Source of the DNA: a virus
Reading direction: 5' to 3' (one strand)
IMG/VR virus record: IMGVR_UViG_3300021478_000029
Coordinates: 1 to 63,565 of that record
DNA: 63,565 nucleotides
In this document: positions 41,864-49,777 of the stretch, piece after piece
Layout of the letters: every line of letters begins with the position of its first letter
Position numbering within the stretch: position 1 is the first letter of the stretch
Made by a program: the position numbers and the translations under genes
Notes under the pieces: generated by a model
Database searches by the model: none
Told to the model about the DNA's origin: nothing
What the model saw: the letters and a program-made list of their open reading frames with translations, nothing else

Positions 41864-42202
41864 CTCCGGCGTCATGGCCTCTGACAGCGTATATACGGCA
41901 TCAAGCCTGTAGGACGGGCCGTGAAGGCCTCTTCACTGTCCAGGTATCAGCGGGACCGGGACTAACAAGGGCATTCACGGGGGCCGTCAACTACCCTCCC
42001 ATTTGCGTCAGTTAGTCCGACATCAGCTGGCGTAACTACGCCCACTCTACACTGTCGTATATACTAAGTTCAAGTTGTCACTGCGGCACAGGGGTTACTT
42101 GCGTTTGGATTTTGTCAAATCGTGTTATTTCATGTTAATTCGGGGCCGGCGGGGCAACCTGCCGGCCTTTTCTTGTGCCCGGGCTCCGGGCAGAATCACC
42201 GC
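41864..42202. other. Gene-free gap after the lysis genes
   Basis: No supported gene. The centre (42040-42140) is A+T-rich with possible -35/-10 pairs such as TTGCGT...TGTTAT, then the terminator hairpin at 42144-42171. It separates the rightward late operon from the convergent leftward block. Confidence 0.6.
42144..42173 (+). terminator. Rho-independent terminator of the late operon
   Basis: GGCCGGC and GCCGGCC pair around a 10-nt loop; TTTTCTT follows directly. Stem of 7 G:C pairs, extendable into the loop. Confidence 0.75.
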
Positions 42203-42511
42203 ATGCCAGACCTCATTCCCAACTTCACGACGCCGGAGGGCCGCGAGCTCGGCCGCCACATGGCGCGGCTCTGTGACGTGGAGCTCCTCGGCAAGCCGGA
42301 TCGCCGGTGTGCAACGTGCGCCTTTCGCGCCGGGGATCACTTGGCGAACGGGTCCCCGATAACCTTGATGTGCGCGCTCAAGTGTTCATTGGAGGGGACG
42401 CCGTTCTACTGCCACGAGGCAGACCGGCCGTGTGCCGGATGGTCCGCGATGCACGCGCGGCCGGGCAAGGCTATCCGGACTCTGTGGGAGCACTGCTGCG
42501 GATTCGATTAG
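42203..42511 (+). CDS. Cys-rich hypothetical protein (102 aa)
   Basis: MPDLIPNFTTPEGRELGRHM, then CATCAFRAG, CALKCSLEG, FYCHEADRPCAGW: about nine cysteines, so probable zinc binding. It lies just beyond the terminator, with no strong ribosome site. Family not recognised; similar cysteine-rich proteins of about 100 aa occur in alphaproteobacterial phages. Confidence 0.5.
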   Translation: MPDLIPNFTTPEGRELGRHMARLCDVELLGKPDRRCATCAFRAGDHLANGSPITLMCALKCSLEGTPFYCHEADRPCAGWSAMHARPGKAIRTLWEHCCGFD

Positions 42512-42541
42512 GGCGGGTTCGCGAATCGGGAATGGCGGGGA

Positions 42542-43060
42542 TCAACCCGAGTCATTGCGCCGTTTTTCTTGCCACCGCCGGGCAAGTTCCGCCTCTCGTC
42601 GCCGCGCAATCGCCGCCAGGGAGGGCAGGGCGGGGCCGCCGCGCCACTCAGGAGCCTCTTCCTTCCTAAAACTTACTTGCTTCCTTGCGGGCGCGTTCTT
42701 GCCACCATAGCGGAGCCGCACGTCCGGCCGCGGGATCGCCGGGCCGTTGGGCATGGTGCGCTCGTAGATATTGGCCTCCCGCCTCCTGAGAACGCCGTCA
42801 GCGGCCGTGCGGTAGGACCGGCGCCAGTGTAGCAGGCCAAGGGCTCCCGCCCGCCGTAGCGCCTCCCCTACGGTCCGCCGGTGGCAATGCGTGGCCGCCG
42901 CAAGCTCCGCGTGGGTCACCTGGCAGTGCCCGGCGTCCGCCATGTCCGCGACCAGGCTGATAATCACCCGATGGTTCTCGGTGATATTGTGGAGCGCCCG
43001 CTCAATCTGAAGCCGGAGCCGCCAGGTAAACAGGGTATCCGTCTCAAGCGAATATAGCAT
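42542..43060 (-). CDS. Winged-helix DNA-binding protein (172 aa)
   Basis: Residues about 20-90 form a wHTH: ITENHRVIISLVADMADAGH, VTHAELAAATHCHRRTVGEA (recognition helix), then LRRAGALGLLHWRRSYR. A basic, low-complexity tail follows. The start at 43060 has AGAGGGG upstream and is preferred over a longer frame from 43306. Resembles replication-initiation or transcriptional regulators of plasmids and phages. Confidence 0.65.
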   Translation of the reverse strand: MLYSLETDTLFTWRLRLQIERALHNITENHRVIISLVADMADAGHCQVTHAELAAATHCHRRTVGEALRRAGALGLLHWRRSYRTAADGVLRRREANIYERTMPNGPAIPRPDVRLRYGGKNAPARKQVSFRKEEAPEWRGGPALPSLAAIARRREAELARRWQEKRRNDSG

Positions 43061-43573
43061 CCGTCCCCTCTTCCGAGGGCGGCCCGCAAGACGTGCTCCA
43101 CCGCGGCAAGCTCGGGGCTTGCTTTTCCGGCCGGGGGATGGCACATGGATCGCCTGGTGTTGGCGATGTTCCCCGCTTCCAACGGGGGCGTGCTTTTCCG
43201 GAGACGGAAGCGGTGGGCGGTCTTTGTTGGGCCGCCCTACGTTTTTCAGCGCATTGCTATGACATCCTCTACCGCAGAATCGGCCGCGGGTCGCAAACCC
43301 TTGCACAACCGCAGGATTCTGGCGAGAGGCTATTCAATGGTGCGCGAGCGATACGTCCCGCCAGGCGCCGCGGCGCCACACTTTCACGCCGGCGTTGATC
43401 TAGATCAATGCCAAATCAACCCAGACGCGCTACGGTAGCGGCGTATTCTATATTCCGGCGCCGCGGGCCTACTCGGTTCGCTTCCGGACACCGGCCGGAT
43501 CGGCTATGAGCGCCGGTCGGCTCGCGGCGCTGCACTCCCGATCCATAGGCGTTCCGGCCATTGTGGCGTCCTC
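43061..43573. other. Sparse region between two leftward units
   Basis: Only two tiny frames: 43337-43438 (+, 33 aa, GAGAGG upstream) and 43469-43561 (-, 30 aa). It holds a weak plus-strand terminator-like hairpin at 43215-43248 (GGGCGG/CCGCCC then TTTTT) and a perfect 14-bp palindrome at 43395-43408 matching an FNR-type box. Confidence 0.5.
43395..43408. promoter_or_regulatory. FNR/FixK-like palindrome TTGATCTAGATCAA
   Basis: Perfect match to the TTGAT-N4-ATCAA box. A possible -10 (TATTCT) lies to its right at 43443-43448 but no convincing downstream gene is seen, so function is doubtful. Confidence 0.35.
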
Positions 43574-43849
43574 TCACTCAGGCGCGGTAACAACCGGGGC
43601 GATGCGGTCCGCCTTGACCAGCACGGCCGCGCGCGGGTCATCATCCCACGCCACGAAATAGCCGATGCCAGCGCGTCCGCCGTCAACGGAGCCGAGGACC
43701 GTGGCCAGGGTGCCGTCCGGGTGCCCGTCCCGCGGCTCACTGTTGACCTTGCGGACCCGACTCCCGTTGCGGAGTGCGCCAGGCGCTTCATCGCGAACGT
43801 GGAGGCCTTGCCAGCCCGGGAACAGCCGAAACGGGAGCTCCGCCATCAA
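43574..43849 (-). CDS. Hypothetical phage protein (91 aa)
   Basis: The last clear gene of the long leftward block. A strand-rich core (GSRVRKVNSEPRDGHPDGTL, then YFVAWDDDPRAAVLVKADRI) resembles a small beta barrel. Overlaps the upstream gene by 4 nt. Confidence 0.55.
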   Translation of the reverse strand: MMAELPFRLFPGWQGLHVRDEAPGALRNGSRVRKVNSEPRDGHPDGTLATVLGSVDGGRAGIGYFVAWDDDPRAAVLVKADRIAPVVTAPE

Positions 43850-44184
43850 CCGGCCGTTGGCGGCACATAATCCGCCGGCGGCCGGACGAAGAGCGTTCCG
43901 TCATCCTCCGCAATCCATCCCTGCTCACGGCAGAATTTGGTGATGTCCTCACCGGCGGCCTCATGGAGCATCATCAGCATTTTCGCGTGCTCCAGTGGAA
44001 ACAGGGCGATCACACGGGACACGTCTTTCGGCACGTGCTGAAGCACGGCGCGGCGCATCGCGGCGAAGCCGGAGGCCTGGCCGGCGTTCAACATGGTCAC
44101 GATCGCCTCTTGGGATAGGCGCGGGTCCGTGGTCGTCACCTGCAACATCACCGCGAAGCTGAAGCGCTTTTCACTGTCCGCCAT
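43846..44184 (-). CDS. Hypothetical protein (112 aa)
   Basis: Helical core (EAIVTMLNAGQASGFAAMRR, LFPLEHAKMLMMLHEAAGED) with a strand-like N-terminus (FSFAVMLQVTTT). No family recognised. A GGAGCTCC octamer lies in the leader. Confidence 0.5.
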   Translation of the reverse strand: MADSEKRFSFAVMLQVTTTDPRLSQEAIVTMLNAGQASGFAAMRRAVLQHVPKDVSRVIALFPLEHAKMLMMLHEAAGEDITKFCREQGWIAEDDGTLFVRPPADYVPPTAG

Positions 44185-44199
44185 TGGATTGGAGCTCCC

Positions 44200-44511
44200 C
44201 TATTTCACCGCCTGATAGAGCGCGTCGAGTGCGCGGACCGCCGCCACGTAAAGCCGAAACACGTCCGACGAGGCGTATTGCAGGCCGCCTTTCGCCGCTT
44301 GAAGTCGAACTATCCCGTCCGCCGCCGCGTCCCCGAGGTTGTGGAGGACAAGCGCAGTGACCAACGCTCGCTCTTCCGCTGTGGCCGGCGCGTCGGTGTG
44401 CGGGTCAGGCATCGGCAGGCGCGCACCGCGGCCCTTGCCGTTCTCGCCGATGTGTTCCCACGTCGCCCAGAACTTGCACGAGTGGCAGGCTTCACCGCTC
44501 GGGTTTCGCAT
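44200..44511 (-). CDS. CxxC-containing hypothetical protein (103 aa)
   Basis: N-terminal CHSCKFW with WATWEHIGE resembles small zinc-knuckle phage proteins; the C-terminal half is helical (YVAAVRALDALYQAVK). Function unknown. Confidence 0.5.
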   Translation of the reverse strand: MRNPSGEACHSCKFWATWEHIGENGKGRGARLPMPDPHTDAPATAEERALVTALVLHNLGDAAADGIVRLQAAKGGLQYASSDVFRLYVAAVRALDALYQAVK

Positions 44512-44553
44512 CGTATCCCCTTCTATAACTTGAGCGTTTGCAGGCGTGCCCCA

Positions 44554-44730
44554 TCAGTCAGGCGCGGTAAGTGTCGGAGCGGCCTGTAAGGTGCGACGCT
44601 TCCAGGCGATGAACTCCTCAAGCCCGTCGAGCATGTGGTCGTCCTGCGCACCGCGGACGATCAGCCGGATGTAGTGCCCCTCTCGCGCCTCAACGCGGAA
44701 CACTTCTCGCTCTCCCTGCTCATTCGCCAT
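44554..44730 (-). CDS. Small hypothetical protein (58 aa)
   Basis: MANEQGEREVFRVEAREGHY continues to a helix and KRRTLQAAP. Starts at the base before the upstream stop ends. Charged, soluble. Confidence 0.55.
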   Translation of the reverse strand: MANEQGEREVFRVEAREGHYIRLIVRGAQDDHMLDGLEEFIAWKRRTLQAAPTLTAPD

Positions 44731-44925
44731 TCAGCCCCTCCCTTGCATCCCGAGCGTTTGCAGGTCGAGTAACCGCTGTTGCTGCTGGTAATCGAGCCGC
44801 CCATTGGCTGCCTTCCCGCAAGCGAACGCGATTTCATCCATGCCGATCCGCGGCACCGTCCCCGCCTTCAGATCGGCGTGCAACTGGTCCGCCACCGTTT
44901 CGGCTATCTGCCGCAGGTCATCCAT
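44731..44925 (-). CDS. Small helical protein (64 aa)
   Basis: MDDLRQIAETVADQLHADLK, then QQQQRLLDLQTLG. GGGGA lies upstream of the chosen start. Overlaps the next gene upstream slightly. Confidence 0.5.
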   Translation of the reverse strand: MDDLRQIAETVADQLHADLKAGTVPRIGMDEIAFACGKAANGRLDYQQQQRLLDLQTLGMQGRG

Positions 44926-45151
44926 CGGACTGTCCCCTGTATGGCAGCAACCAGTCGGGGCAAGCATCTGGCGGCAGGACATTCGCGACGCGGCTACGTA
45001 GGCTGTCCAGCCCATCGTTTGACCAGTTCGCACCCTCGTCAGTCAGAGCATCGGACAGGGCCGCAATTAGCTGCCAGTGCGTCCGCATCATCTGCCAATG
45101 TACTGCGCTTGCTCGCTGTCTGTTGCGCGTCTCATATTCAATGTTACCCAT
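44918..45151 (-). CDS. Small hypothetical protein (77 aa)
   Basis: MGNIEYETRNRQRASAVHWQ and a helix with LIAALSDAL. Start at 45151 is set by GGGAGTAGGC immediately upstream, a translation signal almost identical to that of the next gene. Confidence 0.5.
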   Translation of the reverse strand: MGNIEYETRNRQRASAVHWQMMRTHWQLIAALSDALTDEGANWSNDGLDSLRSRVANVLPPDACPDWLLPYRGQSDG

Positions 45152-45155
45152 CAGC

Positions 45156-45416
45156 CTACTCCCTCGGCTCGGGCGGCGGCGGCAGCGGCATCCAATGTGT
45201 TGGTTCCGACCATGGGGGATTGCCGTCTTTGGCAAACACCCACATGCCAGGACGATCCCGGCGCCAGATGTCCCATAGCAAGATCCCCCACCAATGGTCG
45301 CCCGCCACGACGCCGCGTTGCGCATCGGGCGGCGAGCCAGTGTGGCGGCCGTAAAAGAGTGCAGCATTGCCGTCCTTCGGGGCAGTCTCGATCGGCTGCC
45401 AGGGCGTTTGAATCAT
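45156..45416 (-). CDS. DUF551-like protein (86 aa)
   Basis: MIQTPWQPIETAPKDGNAAL at the start and HWMPLPPPPEPRE at the end are the DUF551 signature, a common phage protein of unknown function. The middle is Trp-rich. Preceded by GGGAGTAGGC. Confidence 0.75.
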   Translation of the reverse strand: MIQTPWQPIETAPKDGNAALFYGRHTGSPPDAQRGVVAGDHWWGILLWDIWRRDRPGMWVFAKDGNPPWSEPTHWMPLPPPPEPRE

Positions 45417-45483
45417 CGGCCTACTCCCTATCGGACACTCGCAATTCGGCCACGGGCACACCGTAGGATGCTGGCAAATTCGC

Positions 45484-45744
45484 TCACAGGCGCAGCAGCC
45501 AGGACACAGCGAGCACGCCACCGATGAACCAGACAGGCCACCAGTAGGTGGCCCATGAAAAGAAGTCGTTGCGCGGCGGTCGCCACCAAGCGGTCTTGTG
45601 CGGGCAATCCGACCACGGACATCCTGGCCCGACGTCCTTCATGGTGATGTAGCAGGTGGAGCACCATGGACCGACGCCAGCAGGCTTGCGCGGGGCAATC
45701 AGCCGCTTGGCAAACTCTGGCGTGATTTCCTTCCTATCGCTCAT
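45484..45744 (-). CDS. Small membrane protein with cysteine pairs (86 aa)
   Basis: N-terminal soluble part with CSTC and CPWSDC, then a C-terminal transmembrane segment (about residues 62-84, SWATYWWPVWFIGGVLAVSW). Topology suggests a zinc-binding membrane-anchored protein; role unknown. Confidence 0.5.
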   Translation of the reverse strand: MSDRKEITPEFAKRLIAPRKPAGVGPWCSTCYITMKDVGPGCPWSDCPHKTAWWRPPRNDFFSWATYWWPVWFIGGVLAVSWLLRL

Positions 45745-45807
45745 GGTGTCTCACAAATCTATCTGACGTTTGGAAACGGTCGGTTGCGCAGGCATTGTGA
45801 ATCTGGC

Positions 45808-46062
45808 TCATCGCAATGGCGGCCCGACGCGGACCAGGATCAGGCCCATCAAGTGCGGATTTCGGTCGATGATCCGGATGCCAGGGAACTTCGCTTGGAG
45901 CTTTCTGATGTAGCGGTCGGCCTTGGCGTCATCTTCGACCACAAAGCCGTTCATGGGCGGCTTGTCGGCTGAGGTATCCGGAGCGTCCATAACCGACCTG
46001 CCAATCATCTCGATGCGCTGATCCTCGCTCAGACGATGGGTGTCCAGGAACGCCTTGACCAT
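45808..46062 (-). CDS. Small hypothetical protein (84 aa)
   Basis: MVKAFLDTHRLSEDQRIEMI then an alpha/beta part (DDAKADRYIRKLQAKFPGIR). Ribosome site GGAGTGGCC directly before the ATG, repeated at the next two genes upstream. Confidence 0.5.
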   Translation of the reverse strand: MVKAFLDTHRLSEDQRIEMIGRSVMDAPDTSADKPPMNGFVVEDDAKADRYIRKLQAKFPGIRIIDRNPHLMGLILVRVGPPLR

Positions 46063-46089
46063 CGGCCACTCCTTCAATCGCGCTGGGCA

Positions 46090-46233
46090 TTAGACAACCA
46101 ACGGAGTTTGCGGCTTCGTCTCCATGCGACGCGGCCACGCTGGATCGTGCGGACAGGTTGGCGGTAGCGCCTCGTCGATCCAGATCGGAAAGGCGTTCGG
46201 ATCGCCGCAGACCGGGCAAGGTAGCTTGGCCAT
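46090..46233 (-). CDS. Tiny zinc-knuckle protein (47 aa)
   Basis: MAKLPCPVCGDPNAFPIWID and TCPHDPAW: CPVC and CPH supply a zinc site. AAGGAGTGGCTGATG is almost the same initiation sequence as its neighbours. Confidence 0.55.
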   Translation of the reverse strand: MAKLPCPVCGDPNAFPIWIDEALPPTCPHDPAWPRRMETKPQTPLVV

Positions 46234-46243
46234 CAGCCACTCC

Positions 46244-46462
46244 TTATGTCGGCGGGTCCTGTTCCTCCACCGTGCCGTCGGGCCAGATCAGCCTGATCTT
46301 GACCGGGCAGCCGATCTGCTTGGCGAGTGGCGGAATGTAGACGTTCTCTGCCCTTTTTATCGTCCGCTCCCACACGACCGTGCCATCGCGTGTGCTGAGA
46401 GCCTGGACCACGAACGGAAAGCAGTCTTGCGGGAGGTCGTGTCTGGCTACCGGCAATGCCAT
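46244..46462 (-). CDS. Small hypothetical protein (72 aa)
   Basis: MALPVARHDLPQDCFPFVVQ and a C-terminal strand pair (KIRLIWPDGTVEEQDPPT). Starts 14 nt after GGAGAAGTGG. No family recognised. Confidence 0.5.
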   Translation of the reverse strand: MALPVARHDLPQDCFPFVVQALSTRDGTVVWERTIKRAENVYIPPLAKQIGCPVKIRLIWPDGTVEEQDPPT

Positions 46463-46492
46463 CGGCCACTTCTCCAATCGTTCATTTGTGCA

Positions 46493-46711
46493 TCACTTGT
46501 CCAACTGGCGAACCAGTCGATAGACCCGCACGCGCGGCCATGGTCGGTCAGCCCATAAACCGACGATCGCGCCGCGCCGCTCTAGTCTCATCAGTGCCGG
46601 ATAAAGGGTCCCGGGAAGCCAGATTTTCGCGGTCGAAGCCAGCCTAACGGCGGATGCCGGTCCATCTTCGAGAGCTTTCAGCAAGCGGGCCTCCACGCGG
46701 TTGATCGCCAT
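46493..46711 (-). CDS. PadR-like winged-helix regulator (72 aa)
   Basis: MAINRVEARLLKALEDGPAS, then a helix with RLASTAKI, LPGTLYPALMRLERRGAIVG and a wing RVRVYRLVRQ reproduce the PadR core (GTLYPAL-LxRLE). It lacks the usual C-terminal dimerisation helix, being only one domain. PadR proteins bind palindromic operators as dimers. It is a candidate, with the XRE repressor, for control of the palindromic promoters, but nothing visible links them directly. Confidence 0.6.
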   Translation of the reverse strand: MAINRVEARLLKALEDGPASAVRLASTAKIWLPGTLYPALMRLERRGAIVGLWADRPWPRVRVYRLVRQLDK

Positions 46712-46864
46712 CGGCAGGCGAGCTATCAGGAATGCGCTGTGCCAGAGGCTTTTCCGCAGCTTTTGCAGAGTCCTAGGCTGTTGGCGACTTCGGCAGGATC
46801 GTGGTTCATGTGTTCCGCTCCGTGATTGCGTGGGCACCATCGCCCTATGCTGCATTGTGCGGTC

Positions 46865-47245
46865 TCAGCAGTCTTTCGGCATTTTCCGTTTCAGCGTGGT
46901 CGCAATGGAGGACTCCGCGTCCGCCAATTGGCGCCGGAGGCCCGCCACGATTTCCGCGTGACCGACCTCCGCCTCTGCCCATGACGTGTATCGGCGTTGC
47001 TCTCCGGTTTCCCCGGATTCCTCATCACTGAAGACTAGCGTCTCAAAGAGCACCGGCGGTCCGTCCTGAAACATGCTGTGGTCAAGCGCGAGGAACACGG
47101 TGGAGACGGAGAGCCCCGGCATAATCACGTCTGAGGCCACGCGACGACCGGCACTGTCCTCAAGGACGCGCTCCGCTTCTTCCGCCGTGCATGGGACCGG
47201 CAGGCGGCCGATCAGGCGATACCAGGTGGACCGCCCGCGGCTCAC
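46865..47245 (-). CDS. Hypothetical phage protein (126 aa)
   Basis: Starts MSRGRSTWYRLIGRLPVPC; strand-rich middle (VSTVFLALDHSMFQDGPPVL, FETLVFSDEE) and C-terminal helices (AEIVAGLRRQLADAESS). The central pattern is common in phage proteins of unknown function. Overlaps the upstream gene by 4 nt. Confidence 0.55.
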   Translation of the reverse strand: MSRGRSTWYRLIGRLPVPCTAEEAERVLEDSAGRRVASDVIMPGLSVSTVFLALDHSMFQDGPPVLFETLVFSDEESGETGEQRRYTSWAEAEVGHAEIVAGLRRQLADAESSIATTLKRKMPKDC

Positions 47246-47709
47246 GGCGGGGCAGACCTTGCCGATGCCGGTTCGAACGCTTGGAGCTCCGCACAGACGG
47301 CGCGCCTCGCCATCCGTTGCGCCTTGCTGTCCTTCCCGTCCGGCGTGAGCTCACACGCCAGACGCGCGAGCGTGGCCAGGTGCGCCAGGCGGCCCGGCGG
47401 AGCACCGTCATTCGCCGGTAGGCCGGGCAGGTTATGATTGTTAGGCCCTACGGTGAGCATAGTGCGACCTGTTGCCCGCGGCGGCGGGAGCACGGCGTTG
47501 CCGGCTTCTTGGGCGTCAAGCAGGTCAAGGGCGCGGCCGACGCGCTCCCCGATGGGCTCCCCGCGCTTCGCCGCACCGTTGCGGGCCTGCATCTTGCGAT
47601 GCAAGGGCACGTTCTTGATTGTCCAGTTGGCGCGGTGGTTCAGGTTGGCGTCATCAAGTGGAACACCATCCGCCTCGTCCGGGTCCGGCGCCAGGTCAGC
47701 CGCGTCCAT
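47242..47709 (-). CDS. Ribbon-helix-helix-like DNA-binding protein (155 aa)
   Basis: Residues about 24-60 read NLNHRANWTIKNVPLHRKMQ, then GEPIGERVGRALDLLDA, the strand-helix-helix layout of Arc/CopG-type regulators. A Pro-rich linker and a helical C-terminus follow. GGAGGG precedes the ATG. A 13-bp palindrome TATGACTGTCATA lies at 47726-47738 just upstream and could be its operator. Confidence 0.6.
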   Translation of the reverse strand: MDAADLAPDPDEADGVPLDDANLNHRANWTIKNVPLHRKMQARNGAAKRGEPIGERVGRALDLLDAQEAGNAVLPPPRATGRTMLTVGPNNHNLPGLPANDGAPPGRLAHLATLARLACELTPDGKDSKAQRMARRAVCAELQAFEPASARSAPP

Positions 47710-47725
47710 CTTAGGCCCTCCAAGT

Positions 47726-47738
47726 TATGACTGTCATA
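47726..47738. promoter_or_regulatory. 13-bp palindrome before the RHH-like gene
   Basis: TATGACTGTCATA is a perfect palindrome about 17 nt upstream of the ATG at 47709, a likely autoregulatory site for a small dimeric regulator. Confidence 0.4.
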
Positions 47739-47780
47739 CCTAGCCGGGTGTAACCATAGGAGGACCGCGCCGCAAGCGCC

Positions 47781-47981
47781 TCAAATCCACCGGACCGCCA
47801 CGACGAAAATCAACGGCGGGCAGTGCAGCGCTGCGAACTCCGCCCGGGCGTCGCGACCCTTGGCGCAATCCACAAGCTCCACGTAATCCCATGCAGCCTC
47901 GTCCCAAACACGGAGGCGGGCGAACGTGTTGCGCTCCCCGCCAAGCTCCCCGCGCTTCACGGGCTCCGCGGTGGCGCTCAT
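47781..47981 (-). CDS. Small hypothetical protein (66 aa)
   Basis: MSATAEPVKRGELGGERNTF then strands with WDYVELVDCAKG. Its ATG overlaps the upstream stop. No family recognised. Confidence 0.5.
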   Translation of the reverse strand: MSATAEPVKRGELGGERNTFARLRVWDEAAWDYVELVDCAKGRDARAEFAALHCPPLIFVVAVRWI

Positions 47982-48199
47982 TTGCCGAACATGGCGCCGG
48001 CGGCGCCGGCAAGCTGAAGGCCGAACAGGAACCAACCCCAAGCGTTTGTCGGCGTTCCGACCGCGAGCGCCTGGCCAGCAGTGATCGCCAGGGCAGTGAC
48101 GCCGGCCATGGTGGAGCCCGGGTGCGCCATGACGTTCGCCGGATGAAAAGCTGGTTGCTGCGCCGTCGCTTGCAGTGCCGTGGGCAGTGTCGCGCTCAT
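47978..48199 (-). CDS. Small membrane protein (73 aa)
   Basis: Two hydrophobic segments: one around residues 31-46 (MAGVTALAITAGQALA) and one near the C-terminus (GWFLFGLQLAGAAGAMFG). Holin-like topology, but it lies in the early block far from the endolysin. Confidence 0.5.
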   Translation of the reverse strand: MSATLPTALQATAQQPAFHPANVMAHPGSTMAGVTALAITAGQALAVGTPTNAWGWFLFGLQLAGAAGAMFGK

Positions 48200-48212
48200 G
48201 GTGCGTCCTTCC

Positions 48213-48479
48213 TTACTGGATCAGGTCCGGTTGCGCTCCGGTCCCGGTGGAGCTCCCGGCGGCGGCCTTCTTGCCGCGCCGCGTGACCGGCGGCGTGCGC
48301 TGCTCGGGACCCTGCAACACATCGACCGTGCTCCAATGGATGCGCGGACCCTGCCCGTCGCCCTCAATGTGCTCAGTCCCGCCTTGGCCGATCAGCCGTT
48401 GCAGGCGGGGCTTGAGCTCTGCGAGGCCGATCTCGTCATCAACGGCCAGGATGACGCGGACGGAGAGCAGTTTGGTCAT
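48213..48479 (-). CDS. Small hypothetical protein (88 aa)
   Basis: MTKLLSVRVILAVDDEIGLA begins an alpha/beta domain; the C-terminus is basic and Gly/Thr-rich (TRRGKKAAAGSSTGTG). It overlaps the end of the ATPase gene by 4 nt and may assist recombination. Confidence 0.5.
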   Translation of the reverse strand: MTKLLSVRVILAVDDEIGLAELKPRLQRLIGQGGTEHIEGDGQGPRIHWSTVDVLQGPEQRTPPVTRRGKKAAAGSSTGTGAQPDLIQ

Positions 48480-49777
48480 GGGATCAGTGCACCTTGCGTT
48501 GGGGCGGCTTTCGGGTCCGTGCGTTTCCAGGACGCCTTCAGCGCGGGCTCAATAACGTCAAGCCACAGCGGGCGTCGGTGCTTCTTGATCCACTCAAAAC
48601 TGCCGCGCGTGTCTTTGTCATCGACCAGCCGCAAATGGTCCGTCCGGGTTTTAGTGGCCTTAAACAGCTCGGCAATCTCAGCGGCCTTGCGCGCGATCCG
48701 CGCCTCGGCCGGGTCCTCCGGCGGGTCCGGGTCCTCCGGCGGACCGCCGGGCGGAGCTCCGTCACCGGGTGCGGCGTCCTCTGGCGGCGGCGGGTCCTCC
48801 GGGGGATTCCCTCCCGGCGTTCCGCTAAGCGGGGCGTCACCGCCGCTTGACGGCCCGGCACGGGGCACATCACCGCCTGGCGGAGCGGAGTCGGCCGAAT
48901 CGAGCGGGCTTTGACCGCCAGGTGCCGCAGGCTCAGTCTTGCCGCTCTTGGAGTCGCTATTATCCTCCCCGAACCTACGGCCCGTCACCGGAGCGGTGGC
49001 GGGTCCTTTTTCACCGCGGGACCATGCCAGGATCGCGGCGCCGGTAGCCTCATCAATAGGCCTGTCCAGGCGGATGATCGGCTTTAGTGCCGTGAGTAAC
49101 GCCTTGATCGGGACGGGGACGCCTGGCGCCTTCACGTCCGGGAGCATGACGCTCAACGTCATTGCCCATGGGATGTCCTGGCCGCAAATGGGCTGAAGGC
49201 CCTGGTCAACCGGGATCGTCTTGCCGCGGTCCTTTCCCTCCGTCTGTTTGACCATGGCCATCTTGCGCTCTGCGCCAACAGCCAAGATCACCGGCATATT
49301 CAACTGATACAGCCGTTCGCGCATCCGCTTGTGCGCGGCTTTGGGCTCGATCCACGCCAGCATCTTCGTTGACTCCAACTTTTCAGCGTTCCCGCGCGCC
49401 ATGCGGATATTGATTTCGTTATGCCAATCCAACAGGCCGCCAGGTCCGGCGTGCTCAGCCATGAAGTTGTCTATGACCAGGACCGTCGCACCTTGCTTTT
49501 GTGCCTGGCGCGCCGCTTCCTCAAAGATCATCGGCCGAAACGGCTCATGCAGGTTCAAATGCTCAAACTGGAAATCATCAGCATAGAACAAAGCGCGGCC
49601 GTTATCTGTATCAGCGTAACAAATCTTCCCGCCGTGCGCGAGGCCGGTGGCCAGGCGGAGCGCGGAGAGAGTTTTCCCCGTGCCGGGCGGCCCGGAAATC
49701 ATAATCAACGGAGCGGTCGCGCCGCGGACCGCGCGCTTGTAAACGTAGCTATCCTGGATCGTGCCGCCGTCAGGCAT
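48476..49777 (-). CDS. Sak4-like RecA-fold recombination ATPase
   Basis: Walker A SGPPGTGKT (residues 28-36), Walker B VLVID (99-103), and a conserved YADTDNGRALFYADD near 54-68 match AAA_24/Sak4-type single-strand annealing ATPases. The domain ends about residue 265; the rest is Pro/Gly/Glu-rich and disordered, possibly a protein-interaction tail. It lies with a PD-(D/E)XK exonuclease in one leftward unit, the usual two-part phage recombination system. Confidence 0.8.
   Translation of the reverse strand: MPDGGTIQDSYVYKRAVRGATAPLIMISGPPGTGKTLSALRLATGLAHGGKICYADTDNGRALFYADDFQFEHLNLHEPFRPMIFEEAARQAQKQGATVLVIDNFMAEHAGPGGLLDWHNEINIRMARGNAEKLESTKMLAWIEPKAAHKRMRERLYQLNMPVILAVGAERKMAMVKQTEGKDRGKTIPVDQGLQPICGQDIPWAMTLSVMLPDVKAPGVPVPIKALLTALKPIIRLDRPIDEATGAAILAWSRGEKGPATAPVTGRRFGEDNSDSKSGKTEPAAPGGQSPLDSADSAPPGGDVPRAGPSSGGDAPLSGTPGGNPPEDPPPPEDAAPGDGAPPGGPPEDPDPPEDPAEARIARKAAEIAELFKATKTRTDHLRLVDDKDTRGSFEWIKKHRRPLWLDVIEPALKASWKRTDPKAAPTQGALIP

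Noticed and set aside
42964-43182. Minus-strand 72-codon frame upstream of the winged-helix gene
   Set aside because: The first half looks faintly coding (a MCHPPAGKAS segment), but it overlaps the winged-helix gene by about 100 bp and lacks a good ribosome site.
43504-43791. Minus frame in the region of 43574-43849
   Set aside because: The 43574-43849 frame overlaps its neighbour by ATGA and has beta-rich phage-like content; the alternative is Arg/Ser-rich.
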